Below are positions 24,635-35,962 of a stretch of 64,000 nt of DNA, piece after piece. The stretch is from positions 2,790,001 to 2,854,000 of the forward strand of contig CP071496.1 in NCBI GenBank assembly GCA_017354895.1, written 5' to 3'. Position 1 is the stretch's first letter, and every line of letters starts with the position of its first letter. The DNA is from Podospora comata (taxonomy: Eukaryota; Ascomycota; Sordariomycetes; Sordariales; Podosporaceae). A program made the translations under genes and the position numbers. The notes under the pieces were generated by a model. It was not told the DNA's origin and made no database searches. It saw only the letters and a list, made by a program, of their open reading frames with translations.

Positions 24635-25467
24635 TTAGCATGAGCCTGAGCAGACACTACTCGAACGATCAGAGAACATGCTGCTCGGAGGAGACGATGA
24701 GAGGATTCTCAGTCGTTGATACTGGCAACCGGAAGTATTCTCCACTCCACTGACACAGCATATCTGGAGTTGCATGACTTCAAGCAAGCCTGACATGTCT
24801 CCTGTTTGCTGCTGGAGCTGCTCAGCACACCGACGCTTTTCGGCGATGTCATCGGCCCCCGGCTGGGTGATACGGAGACTATCCCCCCTCCTTCGTCTGT
24901 GACAGCTGGACGGACGAGATTGCATGAGCTTCTCTTCCCTCAGTAGTGGATGAACAGACAAAAGCCTTCTTCGTTGTCCTTCGTCAATCTTGACATATCT
25001 GGCCGCTATTGCCTGCGCCCAGTCAAGGCTTCGGGTAAAGCCCAGTTTATAGCTGTTCTGGTTGGCCACGGCTGAGGCTCTCGTAATTCGGTGAGATGTC
25101 TTGAAGGTTGGATACCGGCTCGCGGTATTGTTGGTAAGTCTCCATTCCACCATCGCGCATAGGCGCCCGAGCGAGAGAAGACGCTGTAGCTCCCCGTGGT
25201 CAGATGTCGGAAATATGGAGCATAAAACATTGAAAGGCATTGTGTTGTCTTGCTCGCACGTCTCACTCGTTGTGTACTGAAAGCTGCGGGCTTTGCACGG
25301 TCTCTGGAATATTGATGGGGCGCCGATCACGGCAACGGAGTGGACGTATATGCGGGCTGGCTTCTTGCGCATTAGGGAACAGGTTCAGGCCTAAGGAGGA
25401 GTTGGGTACTCACCTTGTCTTCGGGATCTTCTTTCTTGATCGCAGCAGTGGCTCTGATGGGCGACAT
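24635..25467 (-). CDS. M-family protein copy 3 (uncharacterised)
   Basis: Exons 25467-25414 (18 codons, MSPIRATAAIKKEDPEDK) and 25363-24635 give about 260 residues. The intron (25364-25413, 50 nt) has a strong GTGAGT donor, a CTAAT branch and an AAG acceptor, at the same phase-0 position as in the other copies. The tiny exon contains IKKE, which fits the sumoylation consensus (inference). The core is reduced: CAMVEWRLTNNTASRYPTF corresponds to HVEWRYDTPFPKF. The C-terminal motif is GDMSGLLEVM, followed by a divergent cysteine/serine-rich end not seen in copies 1 and 2. It is the most diverged member. Function unknown; convergent with P copy D. Confidence 0.65.
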
Positions 25468-27241
25468 GATGATCGATGGCGCTTCAGGGCGTTTGAGTTT
25501 TGATATTGATCAATTACTGTTTCTCCTGTCCTGAAGTAGGCTCACCTTATTATATCCCCATCTACGGTCATAAGGCTTTGAGTAAAGAGTCAGACATGGT
25601 GGAAATATGGCTAGACATTGGGCGGCTCTTTAGTGAGGGCATGAGGCTTGATTTTCTCCAAAGTGTCTCGTTGTCGTGGCGAGGACTGGTTGCCTGACGA
25701 AAATATGGTCATCATCACAGTCTTTGTCTTCGGTGAGATGGTTCGCGAATCGCCCATAAGCGCATTTGGGCGAGAGGCTTTCATCATGCTACCATGGAGG
25801 AAGCGGAAAGAAGATCTGATTGTTTGGCACACTTCACAATCGATAATCGATTGTGCCTTCTGACATTGACAAAATGCGAACTGATTATTGATGCAAGTGG
25901 TGCTCAGCTGCTCCATGAACTGGCCAATCAATGCGGACGGTGGACCAGGATACGCGCTTTCCCACCCTCCAGTTCCGGGCCCAAGTGGAATTGAAAACCA
26001 ACGAACCACCTGCTCTCCTCGGTGAGCCAGAACCTCCATTGGGACCTTTTCCTTTTCCTTTTCCTTTTCCTTTTTGCAGCCTTCCTGCCTTATAGCCGTC
26101 GTTCTGAGGCATGCCGTTGTACGGGTAGATGATCACCCCTTCCTTTGCAGATGCTAACAACCCCTTCCGTCCTAGGTCTGCTTCAGCCGAACTTCGAAGC
26201 TTGGCCACCTCAAAGAGCTGACCACTTTTTCATTTCTCACAGACCGAGTCACCGCACTGCCCTCCCCGACCCTATCCCTAATACAATGGGCCGTTATCCA
26301 CAGACACCCAGCATCAAGTCTGCCTTTCAGATGATTGATGCTCGAGAGTGGGTACATGCACATGAGGCGGACATGGGAATTCCATTTCCATCGTGTTGTG
26401 GCTGTGAGCTGGACGAAGCCTCACGATGTTTTCCACATTGTTCAATACCAAGGAGAACAATTCCCATCCATGCGTTTTGCTGACTGAATCCTCCAATCGG
26501 TCCCGTCGTCTACTCAGACTGTAAGGTTTAACATTGATATACGTCAGTGTTAATGCCACTTGCGGACGGCTACTCGCCGTGTGTATCAATCCTGCGCATG
26601 ACAGTGGAATGCCCAGCCGAGACCTTTTCTTTTTTTTTTTTTTTGCAAACTTTGCCTGCACGTTTCTTGGCTCTTCAAACATAGGTTTCCCGCTTCATAC
26701 TGTTTTACAAATTGAAGGGTGAGGGTGCTGCAGTATATCTCCTCTCAAACTGTCACCACATACAGTTGCACACATTCTGGAAATTTGAGATATACAACTG
26801 CGTGAAGCAGCCCATGAGCCCCAACGATCTCTCTCGTTTTCCAGATTTTGGATTTTCCTTTTAGTTCCTTCTCAAGTCTTTCTACGTTTCCCCCTTCTTT
26901 GTCTATAATTTCGACCAGGGCCAGCACATTTTCGAGGACCAAAGAGTTGCCGAGTTGGCTTCAACCATCAAGACAGGTGCTTTTATATCGGACATCAACT
27001 GTTCGTCTGGTCCCCATTTCACGGCATCTTTTCTACTTCAGAAAGCACGAGACCGGTCGGAAGACAATCATCAAATAGACCGCGCTTGGTATCGCTTGCC
27101 TAACACAGATACAAAAACTGCGTTTGGGCTGGGCATAAATCTGGTGTCAAGGTTAAGGTAGTTGCTCCCCCTCTTCTAGGATTTGCAGCAAACTAACACG
27201 CTCTCACAGTTTGTAAGTTCGCTTTCGGAAGTAGAGACAGC
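25468..27241. other. intergenic gap between M copy 3 and P copy E
   Basis: No gene is supported. It holds a 21-base palindrome at 25835-25855 and a CCTTTT tandem tract at 26045-26075. A CTAAC branch and CACAG acceptor end at about 27209, and the sequence from there to ATG 27242 is open in frame, so an upstream exon of P copy E is possible. Confidence 0.45.
26045..26075 (+). repeat. (CCTTTT)n hexanucleotide tract, about 5 copies
   Basis: Head-to-tail CCTTTT units ending in a T run. Confidence 0.9.
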
Positions 27242-27871
27242 ATGGCCGACCCTCGACCTTCGGCACAACATCGCTGGAGGCCCCGGACCGTGGACAGACG
27301 CAGACTCTTCAACAGCTCGAAAGAGTGCCTGACTGGTATTGAGATTGTCGTCCAGGTCCCTCGGGATGGCTACCAAGTCCAGCCCCAGGTTGCCACCGTG
27401 ACTCTGAATGCGTACTTTTCGAAGATTTTCGGCGACTCCTACATCTCCAAAGACACTCTTGACTTGTTTGGCTTGGGTTACCGGACTGATTGGCTCCCCA
27501 GACGTCACCTTAACCCATGGGGTGGTGTCTTCAAGCCTATCGGGTACGTTGAACTCTATGTTCGACAGTCTTCTGACAACGCTGCCGCCCCGTTCAAGCT
27601 TATCACCTTCAACGTGCTCGAGGGATCACCGAGCCAAGACGGCCTTGATCTCGTGATCGGCGAATCAGGTTGCAATCAGGTTCTCGGCGATGGCTTCAAC
27701 TTCCCGCAGTTCAACGAGAACGCCCAGAGGGAACTATTATACGAGTTGCAGCAACAGCAGCAACAGCAGCAGCAGCAGTGGCAGGAGAATGTTTGGCCGC
27801 AGCAACAGGAACAACATATGCCGCAGCAGTGGGAGCAGGAGTGCTATCAAGAGGACATGGAGATGGACTAG
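27242..27871 (+). CDS. P-family protein copy E with poly-Q tail (predicted)
   Basis: A single open frame of 209 codons, the shortest copy. The head is only about 45 residues. The core runs from about 50 to 155 and aligns almost without gaps with copy B: NAYFSKIFGDSYIS against KAFYSKSEIHNWIS, FKPIGYVELYVRQ against IKPIGSVNLMVQQ, LITFNVLEG against VTFYVLQE, LVIGESGCNQVLG against IIIGEETTKQLLG. In the retropepsin fold these would be the active-site loop, the flap-side strands and the closing hydrophobic-hydrophobic-G motif. The catalytic Asp-Thr-Gly is not present. The tail is a poly-glutamine run followed by QEN/QEQ-rich sequence and an acidic end. An upstream exon may be missing from this model. 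No M gene is found downstream. Confidence 0.7.
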   Translation: MADPRPSAQHRWRPRTVDRRRLFNSSKECLTGIEIVVQVPRDGYQVQPQVATVTLNAYFSKIFGDSYISKDTLDLFGLGYRTDWLPRRHLNPWGGVFKPIGYVELYVRQSSDNAAAPFKLITFNVLEGSPSQDGLDLVIGESGCNQVLGDGFNFPQFNENAQRELLYELQQQQQQQQQQWQENVWPQQQEQHMPQQWEQECYQEDMEMD

Positions 27872-30800
27872 AGCGAGGCTCGAGATACCTTCAGGTCACA
27901 TTCACCAGGTATGATGCACCCTCCCTCCAAAAGGCCAGTCACAGTACCCTAACCCTTTATAGTTGACCCCCACCAGAAACATGAGGGAATGGAAACTGGG
28001 AATTTCTTTCGCACGCTCGCTTCGGCTCCCTGGGCTTTTATTCATTTCCTGATGCCTCTTGTTTTCGTCCCTCATTTCTCGACATTACTTAAAACCAAAG
28101 CCACGATAGCTACCTCTGAGCTCGCACTTTTTAACGAGCCCTCTTCTACTCAACTGGGGAGGGCCGGTGGTGGCTGAAGACTCAATATATTCCTTTGTTA
28201 CGTTCTCATTATCTTTCCTATCTTTCGGGCGACTAAGGTCGGTAAATGATCATGTAGCGCTGGCACAATAGCGCAGAGCTCCCAGCTATCATTCTTTTCT
28301 TTCCTGTTCGCCTTTTTGGTTTCGGTGTTGTTGTTATTCCGGTGTGATCCTTTCGTCGTTCGCTTATATCTAGATATCATATACACTAAGGCAGCAAGAA
28401 TGGCACTTAAATTGTTGGGGCTCAAGAGAAATTGACGGCTCTGTCCCATTGTTGTGCAATACTATCGTCACTAAGAAAATCGCACTATCGACACCCACAT
28501 CATCCACAGACTATCCCAAGAGGTCTCCTGCTCTACCCTGCTCTAAGCAAACACACACCAACATCGCATCCGGAAAGCCCATTTCTTTTTCGTGTAATAC
28601 CGCCAGAAAAGTCAGCGAGTTTCTTGATCATCAAACCCAACAAGCTTCTCGGGCCCGGATCTCCGCCACAGGCTCACAGCCCTTGGGGGCGTGTTTCATC
28701 TGATCTGAACAAGGACCTGACATAGTTACCTATCCCGAGCTATGGAGGCGGGAAGGACCGATTGCCACCAAGTGTAGGGGAGGCACATGGACCTGAAGTG
28801 TCTACCTAGACCCAACAGACCTAGATTTGTGGTTCTCGCGCCGGAAGGATCATTAGCCTTTTTTTTCTTTTCTGACTTCACCGCCATTGAGGCATCTGGC
28901 CATGAGAGGTCAATCACCCAACGCAAAAGGTGCCTCCGATGATGAGAAAGGGGATGATGGTGTTACGGGGTTCTTTTGTTGACTGCGTGATGTTTGAGCA
29001 GCCTAGTCGTTCACCACAAAGTTCGGTGTTTAAGTGTCAACAAACCCAATCGAAGCCCAACCACCTCTGGGTGAATCTGAAAGTACGGATATCACCGAAT
29101 ACAAAGGAGGGAGCCCACGAGGATGCACAGTCGCGGCGGCGGTCTACAGTGTATACCCCATGGTGTGGTCAAAATTGCACAAATCATGGGCCTCGTGGAG
29201 TTGTGCCACACACTGGACTTACACAGCAATAACTTCCGTTTTGGGACAAGGTGGGGCCCCATCCAACCGGGGGAGCTACCCGGCAGACGTAGCCACACTC
29301 GAAAATCTTTTCAGTCGGGATTTGAGATCGGATCTCTGGGGTTGGTGGGGATGCATGTCAAGGAAAACTGGTTGCCTGAGAATTTGTGGTGGTCGCATTA
29401 TTCTCGTTTGTGAAGATGTAGCGCTTTTGACATCTATCTGATGGCTTGTCTTGTTTGTCGGGAGGACCTGTCAGAAAAATGCAAAATCGAGGCAATCACG
29501 CAGAGCAGAGTGCATTGTATGCTGTGCGAGTACACGTTGTGCGGATAACCGCTCCTCCTGCATGCCACGCTGTACCCATCTGCTCTGCGTTTTGCATTTG
29601 CATCGCAGATGGCTGCATGCTGTCGACCTCGGCCGCTGTGGGTGCACATGCCAGTAGATGTACAAGTGAAATGTCGATGCCTGACCTAAATACCGAATTT
29701 CCAGTCTCGCGGAGAACATGTTTCTGGGTAGTGGTTGGCTGTGATGTGCCGGCTCCATGTGGTTCTTAACGTAGGTAGGTAACCAAACTTTTTCTCTCTC
29801 CCTTGCTTTGCTCTTCAGAAGAAACACGGATTGGTTGGAAACGCCGTTGATTGGCGAATCCCTGGCTCGCTGCAACTCATGATATCCCTCTCTACTTGTC
29901 ATAAGAGGAGCCACGTCTCTGACAACTCTGCCAAGTGAAACACCATACACCATCTATCACATCGTATCATGCGATGCTAGCGATGTGATAATAACTATGT
30001 TGTCGCCTTGCCAATTGTAGCCCTCGGAGTCCCGGATGTACCGGCGAGGGCGCTACATCCCCTCCGCCATTCGCAAGGCGTCAACGGCGTGGCTTTCTCT
30101 GGGGCGATCGCGGAACACTGTAGAAAGTCACCAGAAACGAGTCAAATGCACCCATGATGAGGTGATTCCCGCGAAGCCTAATACCTTTTCAGCTAATCAA
30201 CACCCTAAGAACCTGGTAGATGGCGTTCTGTGGCTGGCTGGCTGATGATGGAGCACGGCCCCGGCTCACGGCCGCAAGCCCCAAGCGCCCGTTTTCCAGA
30301 AAATCCCCAATAAACAGCGCTGATGACGACGCCCGCTGCTTCCGCCACCAGATAGAGAAACCCCCCCATCCTGTAAACAAAAACACTCAACACATCACCG
30401 TCGTACTAGTCATGGCGGAACGGATCGGTGTACACCATCTTCTATCAGGAGCAGACCTGTCAAATTCCCTCGGTGTTTGTGGTGGACTTTCGGTGAATCA
30501 GCAGCCAATTGTCATGGTTGATCCGTCAATCTTTTCACCTTGTCCTGTCACATGGCAAGTGCCGTGACCTTGTGATTTGAGCAGGGGCTGTACCCTAGTT
30601 GACCTGATGGAATGCCGTCATGGCTAAATACTCAGATCGACCAACAGGAAGCTGACCGGCGAAGGCAATATCTCATCCGGAGTACTTGTGTTCGAGTGGC
30701 AAACACACGATGCATTCTCCTGACGGACGCCTGAATATTTCGGTCAAGTATGCTCACCGAGCCCAGCTCATCCCATACCAAGTGAATGATCGCCTACTTG

Positions 30801-31569
30801 CAAAATCATATCCAGATATGTTGTCTCTGATGAACCGAGACGGTACGGAGTTCGTGATTCCAAATGAGCAATTCTACGAGGGAACAAATGTATTCTGCTG
30901 CCTGGTAGCCTCGAGCTAACATGGTTGACCGTGATCACAACGCTGCCTGGAGCTATGGAACTGTGCAGTTCGGGACCTCAGGTTCCAAGAAGTTGGACTT
31001 TGACATTGGCCAAAGAAAGTCTAAGAGGGAGGTGACAGATAGAACCAGAAGCTCGTCGGCCAATCCTGTTGCCGCTGATTGATCTCAACTGGGTGTCAGC
31101 CCAACTGTGGGAGTTTTCTTGTGGTGACGGAAAGTAACAAGACGACTCCCTATGTACCAAGTCAGCTCCAAACAACCAACCGGGCTTTGCAGATTCTCTT
31201 CCCCCCAACCGCCAGGTCTCAATGAAACCGATGAGATGATTTGAATACCGAAGCGACGAGTTCGCTAGGGTGTACCTCGCTCGATCAATGCCGTTTGTAC
31301 ATGCCCTGCCCATCAACCTCATGTAGGTGTTGCATGCTCGGCTGCTGGAGATCCCTGTTCAGTGTTCCGAGGCGAGCGCGTTGTCGTGCTCATTGGTGTA
31401 CAACACGGCATCGTGATCAGCCCTGAAAAGTCAGGGCGCAGAGAATCAACTCCCATACCAACATCCGTACCGTTCCGGCCCAAATCATCCGCCGGTGGAC
31501 AGGACGCTTTTGGTTTGTTTAACCCGATGTGACAATGATCCGTAATATCCCGTATACGCCTCGCCGTAT
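27872..31569. other. 3.7 kb stretch without a firm gene
   Basis: It holds a short orphan frame (30710-30919), a possible decayed P-like fragment (29123-29413), a 10-bp-arm hairpin (29955-29990) and one CCCTAACCC motif at 27947-27955. Nothing else on either strand looks coding. Confidence 0.45.
30710..30919 (+). CDS. small orphan ORF, uncertain
   Basis: An open frame of 69 codons from ATG 30710. The composition (VKYAHRAQLIPYQVN, GTEFVIPNEQFYEG) is more protein-like than the random frames around it, but it has no recognisable domain, no partner exon with clear splice signals and no paralog in the window. It may be a fragment of a lost gene. Confidence 0.2.
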   Translation: MHSPDGRLNISVKYAHRAQLIPYQVNDRLLAKSYPDMLSLMNRDGTEFVIPNEQFYEGTNVFCCLVASS

Positions 31570-33620
31570 CTATTCGCTCGCCTCATTGCCACCAACATAG
31601 TTCCGGCTCACATCGCCCTCCGCCCTCACAAGGTTCTGCGGCACAACCTCCCCAGGAGGAGAGTACCCCCCCAGAGCCGTCACAGCCGCCGCAAATCCTC
31701 TCCAAAAATCACAAGGCGTTTTCTGATTCTTATCGTCACTGACAGTCGTTATCCCCCAGCCACCCACATCCAGCACGCCCGAGATTTGCTCGCCTCGTCC
31801 GCTGACAGGATGGTTCCAACGTATAGCCGGTGGAATATTCAGTATCTTTCTGTTCATGTTTGGATTCCCTGTGGTGATGTACGACGCAAAATAACTCTGC
31901 ATCGCTGTGCTGATGCCTGCCACCAAGGTGCCGAGGACAGGCACAAAGAACATGGCCAGGTCGTCGAGGAAGGTGTCGGATGTGTAGGCTGTGCTGAAGA
32001 AGGTGGGTATCAGGTCGGTGGCGTGCTGGCCAGGGAAGACGCTGTATTGCATGTTCCAGACTTTGCTATCGCCGAAGGACTCTGTCAGATCTGTAGAGAT
32101 AGAGTGGACGTTAGCAACCATGACCCAAGAAGCAACGGGAACGCCTGGACTTACGCCTAATGTGGCACGTAAAGCAACTATCTCTTGTAAACTCCGTCAT
32201 CCTAGCTGTCTGTGTGGCATACTTTGACTTCTTCGTCCCTTTGACAGGAGGATATGCTTCTTCAATCTTGTCGTTCACACCTGCCGTCAGAGTATCGTTG
32301 GGAAACAGCTGGCCCAAAAAGCCTGAGAAGTGCGCATCTGTCTGAATGGAACCGCCCACAAACAAACTTGCCTCGTCCGCGACATGGGACAGGATCAAGG
32401 AATCGAGCTTCCAAAACTTTCCCAGGGCGAGCTCCAGCACTGGCAACTGGCGAATAAACTTGCCATCCGGGGTTGGGCCAATTGCAAAGGTACCCGGTGC
32501 CTGCTTCAAGTTCAGCGCGTTATTTGCCTTGATCAACGCCATCGGGTCAGCAGCTCGCAGACAGGCCAGCCCTTTGCCTTGACATCCAGCGAGTGTTGCA
32601 AAATCCTGAAATGTATCTTCAACTTTGCCAGCACGGTCCCATATCGGCTGGAAGGCTGGAGATTGCAGAATTGCCCTTGAGAAGAGAGGATCAAGGCGAC
32701 CCCCTTCCGCGACAATGTGGTGAAATATCGACGACGCACCCGCCGATTCGCCCATTGCAGTGACTTGGGTAGGATCACCACCAATCAAGTGAATATGATC
32801 CCTCACCCACTGCAAAGCAGCCCTTTGATCGTGCAATCCAGCGTTTGGGAGCCCGTCTCTTTCCATGGATTCCCCTGCCAAGAATCCGAAGGCACCGACG
32901 CGGTAGTTGATGGCGACAAAGATCATGTTGTTATTTGACTGCCCAATAATCCCTCCTCCATCGTAGAACGGTAAGTCGGGCGTCATCGTGTCCTTGCTGC
33001 CAAAGAGAAAGCCACCTCCGTAGATCCATACAACGACGGGTAACTTGATGGTCGGGTTTTTGAGCGCCTTTCCAGGCACATAAACGTCGAGGAATAGACA
33101 ATCTTCGCTTCCACCTGAGAAGAGTGGCAATGGGATTCCACCAAGGCTGAAGAGGAGTCAGATACCAGAAACATTTGGGGTTTCCCATCAAGAACAGCAC
33201 CTACAACTGGTTTATGACAGCTCCGACAGGCGCCTTGTTGCCTGGTCCGACCACATTGATACCATTCGGAGCCGACTGAATGCATCTTGGCCCATAACTG
33301 CCATCCTGATGAGTGCTATTCTGTGCTGGGGGCGCTGGTTTGGCCCATCTCAGCTCACCGACAGGTGGGGCCGCATATCTGATGTTCTTGAAGATGTACC
33401 TATCATGTCGTTAGCTTGTGAGACGACTCAATCTCCAAGACGCAAGAACTTACAAATCGCTTGATGACCGATAACTTGAGGCTCTATACGATCCATATGG
33501 TAAAGTGAGTACCGGTAGCAAGGACTGTGATTGAAAGCTAACACCAGGCTTCAAAGGAATGCAAGTAACAAACGAGAAGAAAGATGCAAAGAAGTAAAGG
33601 AGTGTATAAGGGACCGCCAT
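31570..33620 (-). CDS. secreted type-B carboxylesterase/lipase
   Basis: Four exons (33620-33454, 33399-33205, 33146-32155, 32090-31570) joined at introns of 54, 58 and 64 nt, each with a CTAAC or CTGAC branch, give 624 residues. Family knowledge: alpha/beta-hydrolases that cleave carboxylic esters. The N-terminus is a signal peptide (MAVPYTLLYFFASFFSFVTC). FKNIRYAAPPVGELRWAKP is the family's N-terminal signature and SEDCLFLDVYVP is the second signature. GGGFLFGS forms the oxyanion hole. The nucleophile is Ser255 in GESAG. The charge relay is completed by Glu379 (DEASLF) and His474 (PGQHATDL). All catalytic residues are present, so the gene looks functional. The substrate cannot be told. It stands alone, with long gene-free flanks. 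Confidence 0.92.
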
Positions 33621-35528
33621 CTCGAGCGGACGGTGAGCAGCACACTACACGCCACCGAACCCACAAGTTGACAAAAACTCGCAAAGAAAAGGCCAAGGCC
33701 ATCAAACATGAGTGGCATCACCCATATATAAGTGGCCCCCACCCCAGGTAAACACCAGAAAAGCGCCTTGATCGATCTCTCCGGGCCGCCCGGCCGGCCA
33801 TCACCTCTATCCTCACGGGGCAAATAAGCAGCCAGAGAAGCTGTCCTCAAGCCTTGTATAAGATAGAATCTTCTCCAAAGGGAAATTATCTCTATGAGAT
33901 CGCGCCGTAGCTGCAAGGTACCGGAATTAGTGCCTCACCTTAACAACTTCTGTGCCCATAATGCGCCAATCAGAGTGCTCAATTGACCATCTCATCTTCG
34001 AAAGGCTGTGATATGGATTTGAACAATCTTTCAGTTGGTAGCCCTACCAAGGGTGGTGACCTATCAGTCTGTCGCTATTGAACCTCTCGTGATGCTTGAC
34101 CAATTCGTGTTGTTTGGTGTTTTTGTGCCCCTCGCCGGTCGCAATGAAGGCAGACCGAAAACCGACCTGGGTCGCTTGCGGTCGCGACCATTATGCGTGG
34201 GAAATACAAGGCCGCAGAGGCAAAGCAAAGGTAGAACTTGAGATGCCTCGGTCAGGCAGTGATGACTGGTGTGGTTGCGGGTTTGCACCTCAAATCGAAG
34301 TGAAGTTAAATTTGGAGAAACGATTGGTCGACGGCATGATGAGCGTGATTCCACCATGGAATAGGGGAGGCGCTTAGAAACCCTAACCCTCCATTCATCG
34401 CCTGAGGGACAAGAAAGTGAAAGATAAAACAGAAATCAACCGGCTCAATTACATGTGATGACTCCGATTGCTCTCATGATTCCTGATAAAACAATGGGTA
34501 GTTGTTTATTATCGCTTGAAGACAAAAAATGAAAGGCTGACGCTGCGATTATGAGGGCATTCCACGGCACGCACGTAACATCTGTTTAAGGAAAATATTG
34601 AGAAGCAGACTTCCAGCCCTCACAAGCATTACAGACGAACGTCTGCCCGAATGGTCTAGAAAGTTGAGACAGCACAAGATCATCCTTCTCATGGCGCTTC
34701 GTAATGGTAAATTCAAGAAACAAAGACAAAAAGGCAGCGTTTCCTTGTCGACTGGAAACAAGAAGTACGAGTATATCGAAAAGAATGGGAAAGGAAAGCA
34801 GGAATATACTGTTAGTCTGGCCGAAACGTAGATGACGACGTCATGACAAAAAGGGAGTCGTAGCTCAATGCGAAAACAATACCGGTTGTCAACATCAAGG
34901 GTTTACCAAAGGAAAAATGAGGGTACGACTCGAGGAAGGAACTTCGATGTAAGCAATCCCAAAATAAAGGCAGTGATAGTCGAAAATCTTGTAGTTGGTT
35001 AAGTGATGTTTCTGGTCCCGTTGTCCATTTTCTAAGTCCACTTGATGAGAATCAAGGGTGGGAAAAAATGTCGAAGAATAAAATAAAAATAGGTGACCGT
35101 ATGTATTTTAGCTACCAATTCGCGGCCTCTTTGCCCAGAGAGACATCTCGACCTTGACGATGGTATCTAGAATATAAGCATCAGCAAATCCACAAGCGCC
35201 CTCTTGAATAGAGATACTTAAGAATAAATAACCTTCTTAAAAAGAAGGTTAAAAAGAATTAAAGCTGCACCTTGCATTTCAAGGCGAGATGGGGGAAGAA
35301 AAAAAGAAGACACAATGACCCGCCTCAGAGAGGATCTTCCAGCACGCAACTCCACCCACCGGGGACCGGCCTGCCTGCTCATGGCGACAATTTGCTGAAT
35401 TGTTGATATCGAAAGAGACGGAGAACAGAAGGAGAACGTCGAGCATCGAATTGGCGACTAAGTCAACCCTTTAAGCCAATCCCAAGAAAGCACCGAATGC
35501 AATCTGCACACCCAGGCAAAAGCCCATT

Positions 35529-35570
35529 TACCCAGGCGGGAATCGAACCGTCGCGACGGGTGAGAGCGCT
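35529..35570 (-). pseudogene. tRNA-Glu(CTC) 3'-half remnant
   Basis: Read on the minus strand, GCGCTCTCACC (anticodon loop with CTC) is followed by a shortened variable region and GGTTCGATTCCC (T-arm, B-box). These blocks match eukaryotic tRNA-Glu(CTC). The 5' half (acceptor strand, D-arm with A-box) is not recognisable upstream, the anticodon stem does not pair, and two bases are missing between the blocks, so it cannot be a functional tRNA. Confidence 0.45.
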
Positions 35571-35962
35571 ATGCTGGCTATGTTGCGCATTGCGCATTAC
35601 ACGACATGGCCATTTCAGTTGTGTCTGAATTTGATATCTCCTGGTGCGGAAAGAACACCTGTAAACCCCCGTCAGTTGCTCTTCGACGTTGCTGCTTGCC
35701 AGGTGGTGACGTTAAGTTGCTCCTGCTACTATAGCGACCAACCCTTGCGACTGTTGTGTCAACATACACAACCGGATGGACATGTCTATCTGCCCTACCA
35801 GTAAGAGACAGCTACCTACCAGCGAGAGTCAGCTACATCCGCACCATTACCACCATCACCACCATCATCAAACATCCAAACCCAGAAAGGAATTAGCACA
35901 ACTCAAGCAACAAAATCTCACCTTAACTCAAACTCATCATTCCCAGCTCCCATCTCCTCCCT

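Noticed and set aside
1-28000. Secondary-metabolite cluster
   Set aside because: No polyketide synthase, peptide synthetase, terpene synthase, P450 or transporter is present among the accessory genes.
32160-33285. Plus-strand and alternate-frame ORFs within the carboxylesterase
   Set aside because: Shadows of the esterase exons and introns on the minus strand.
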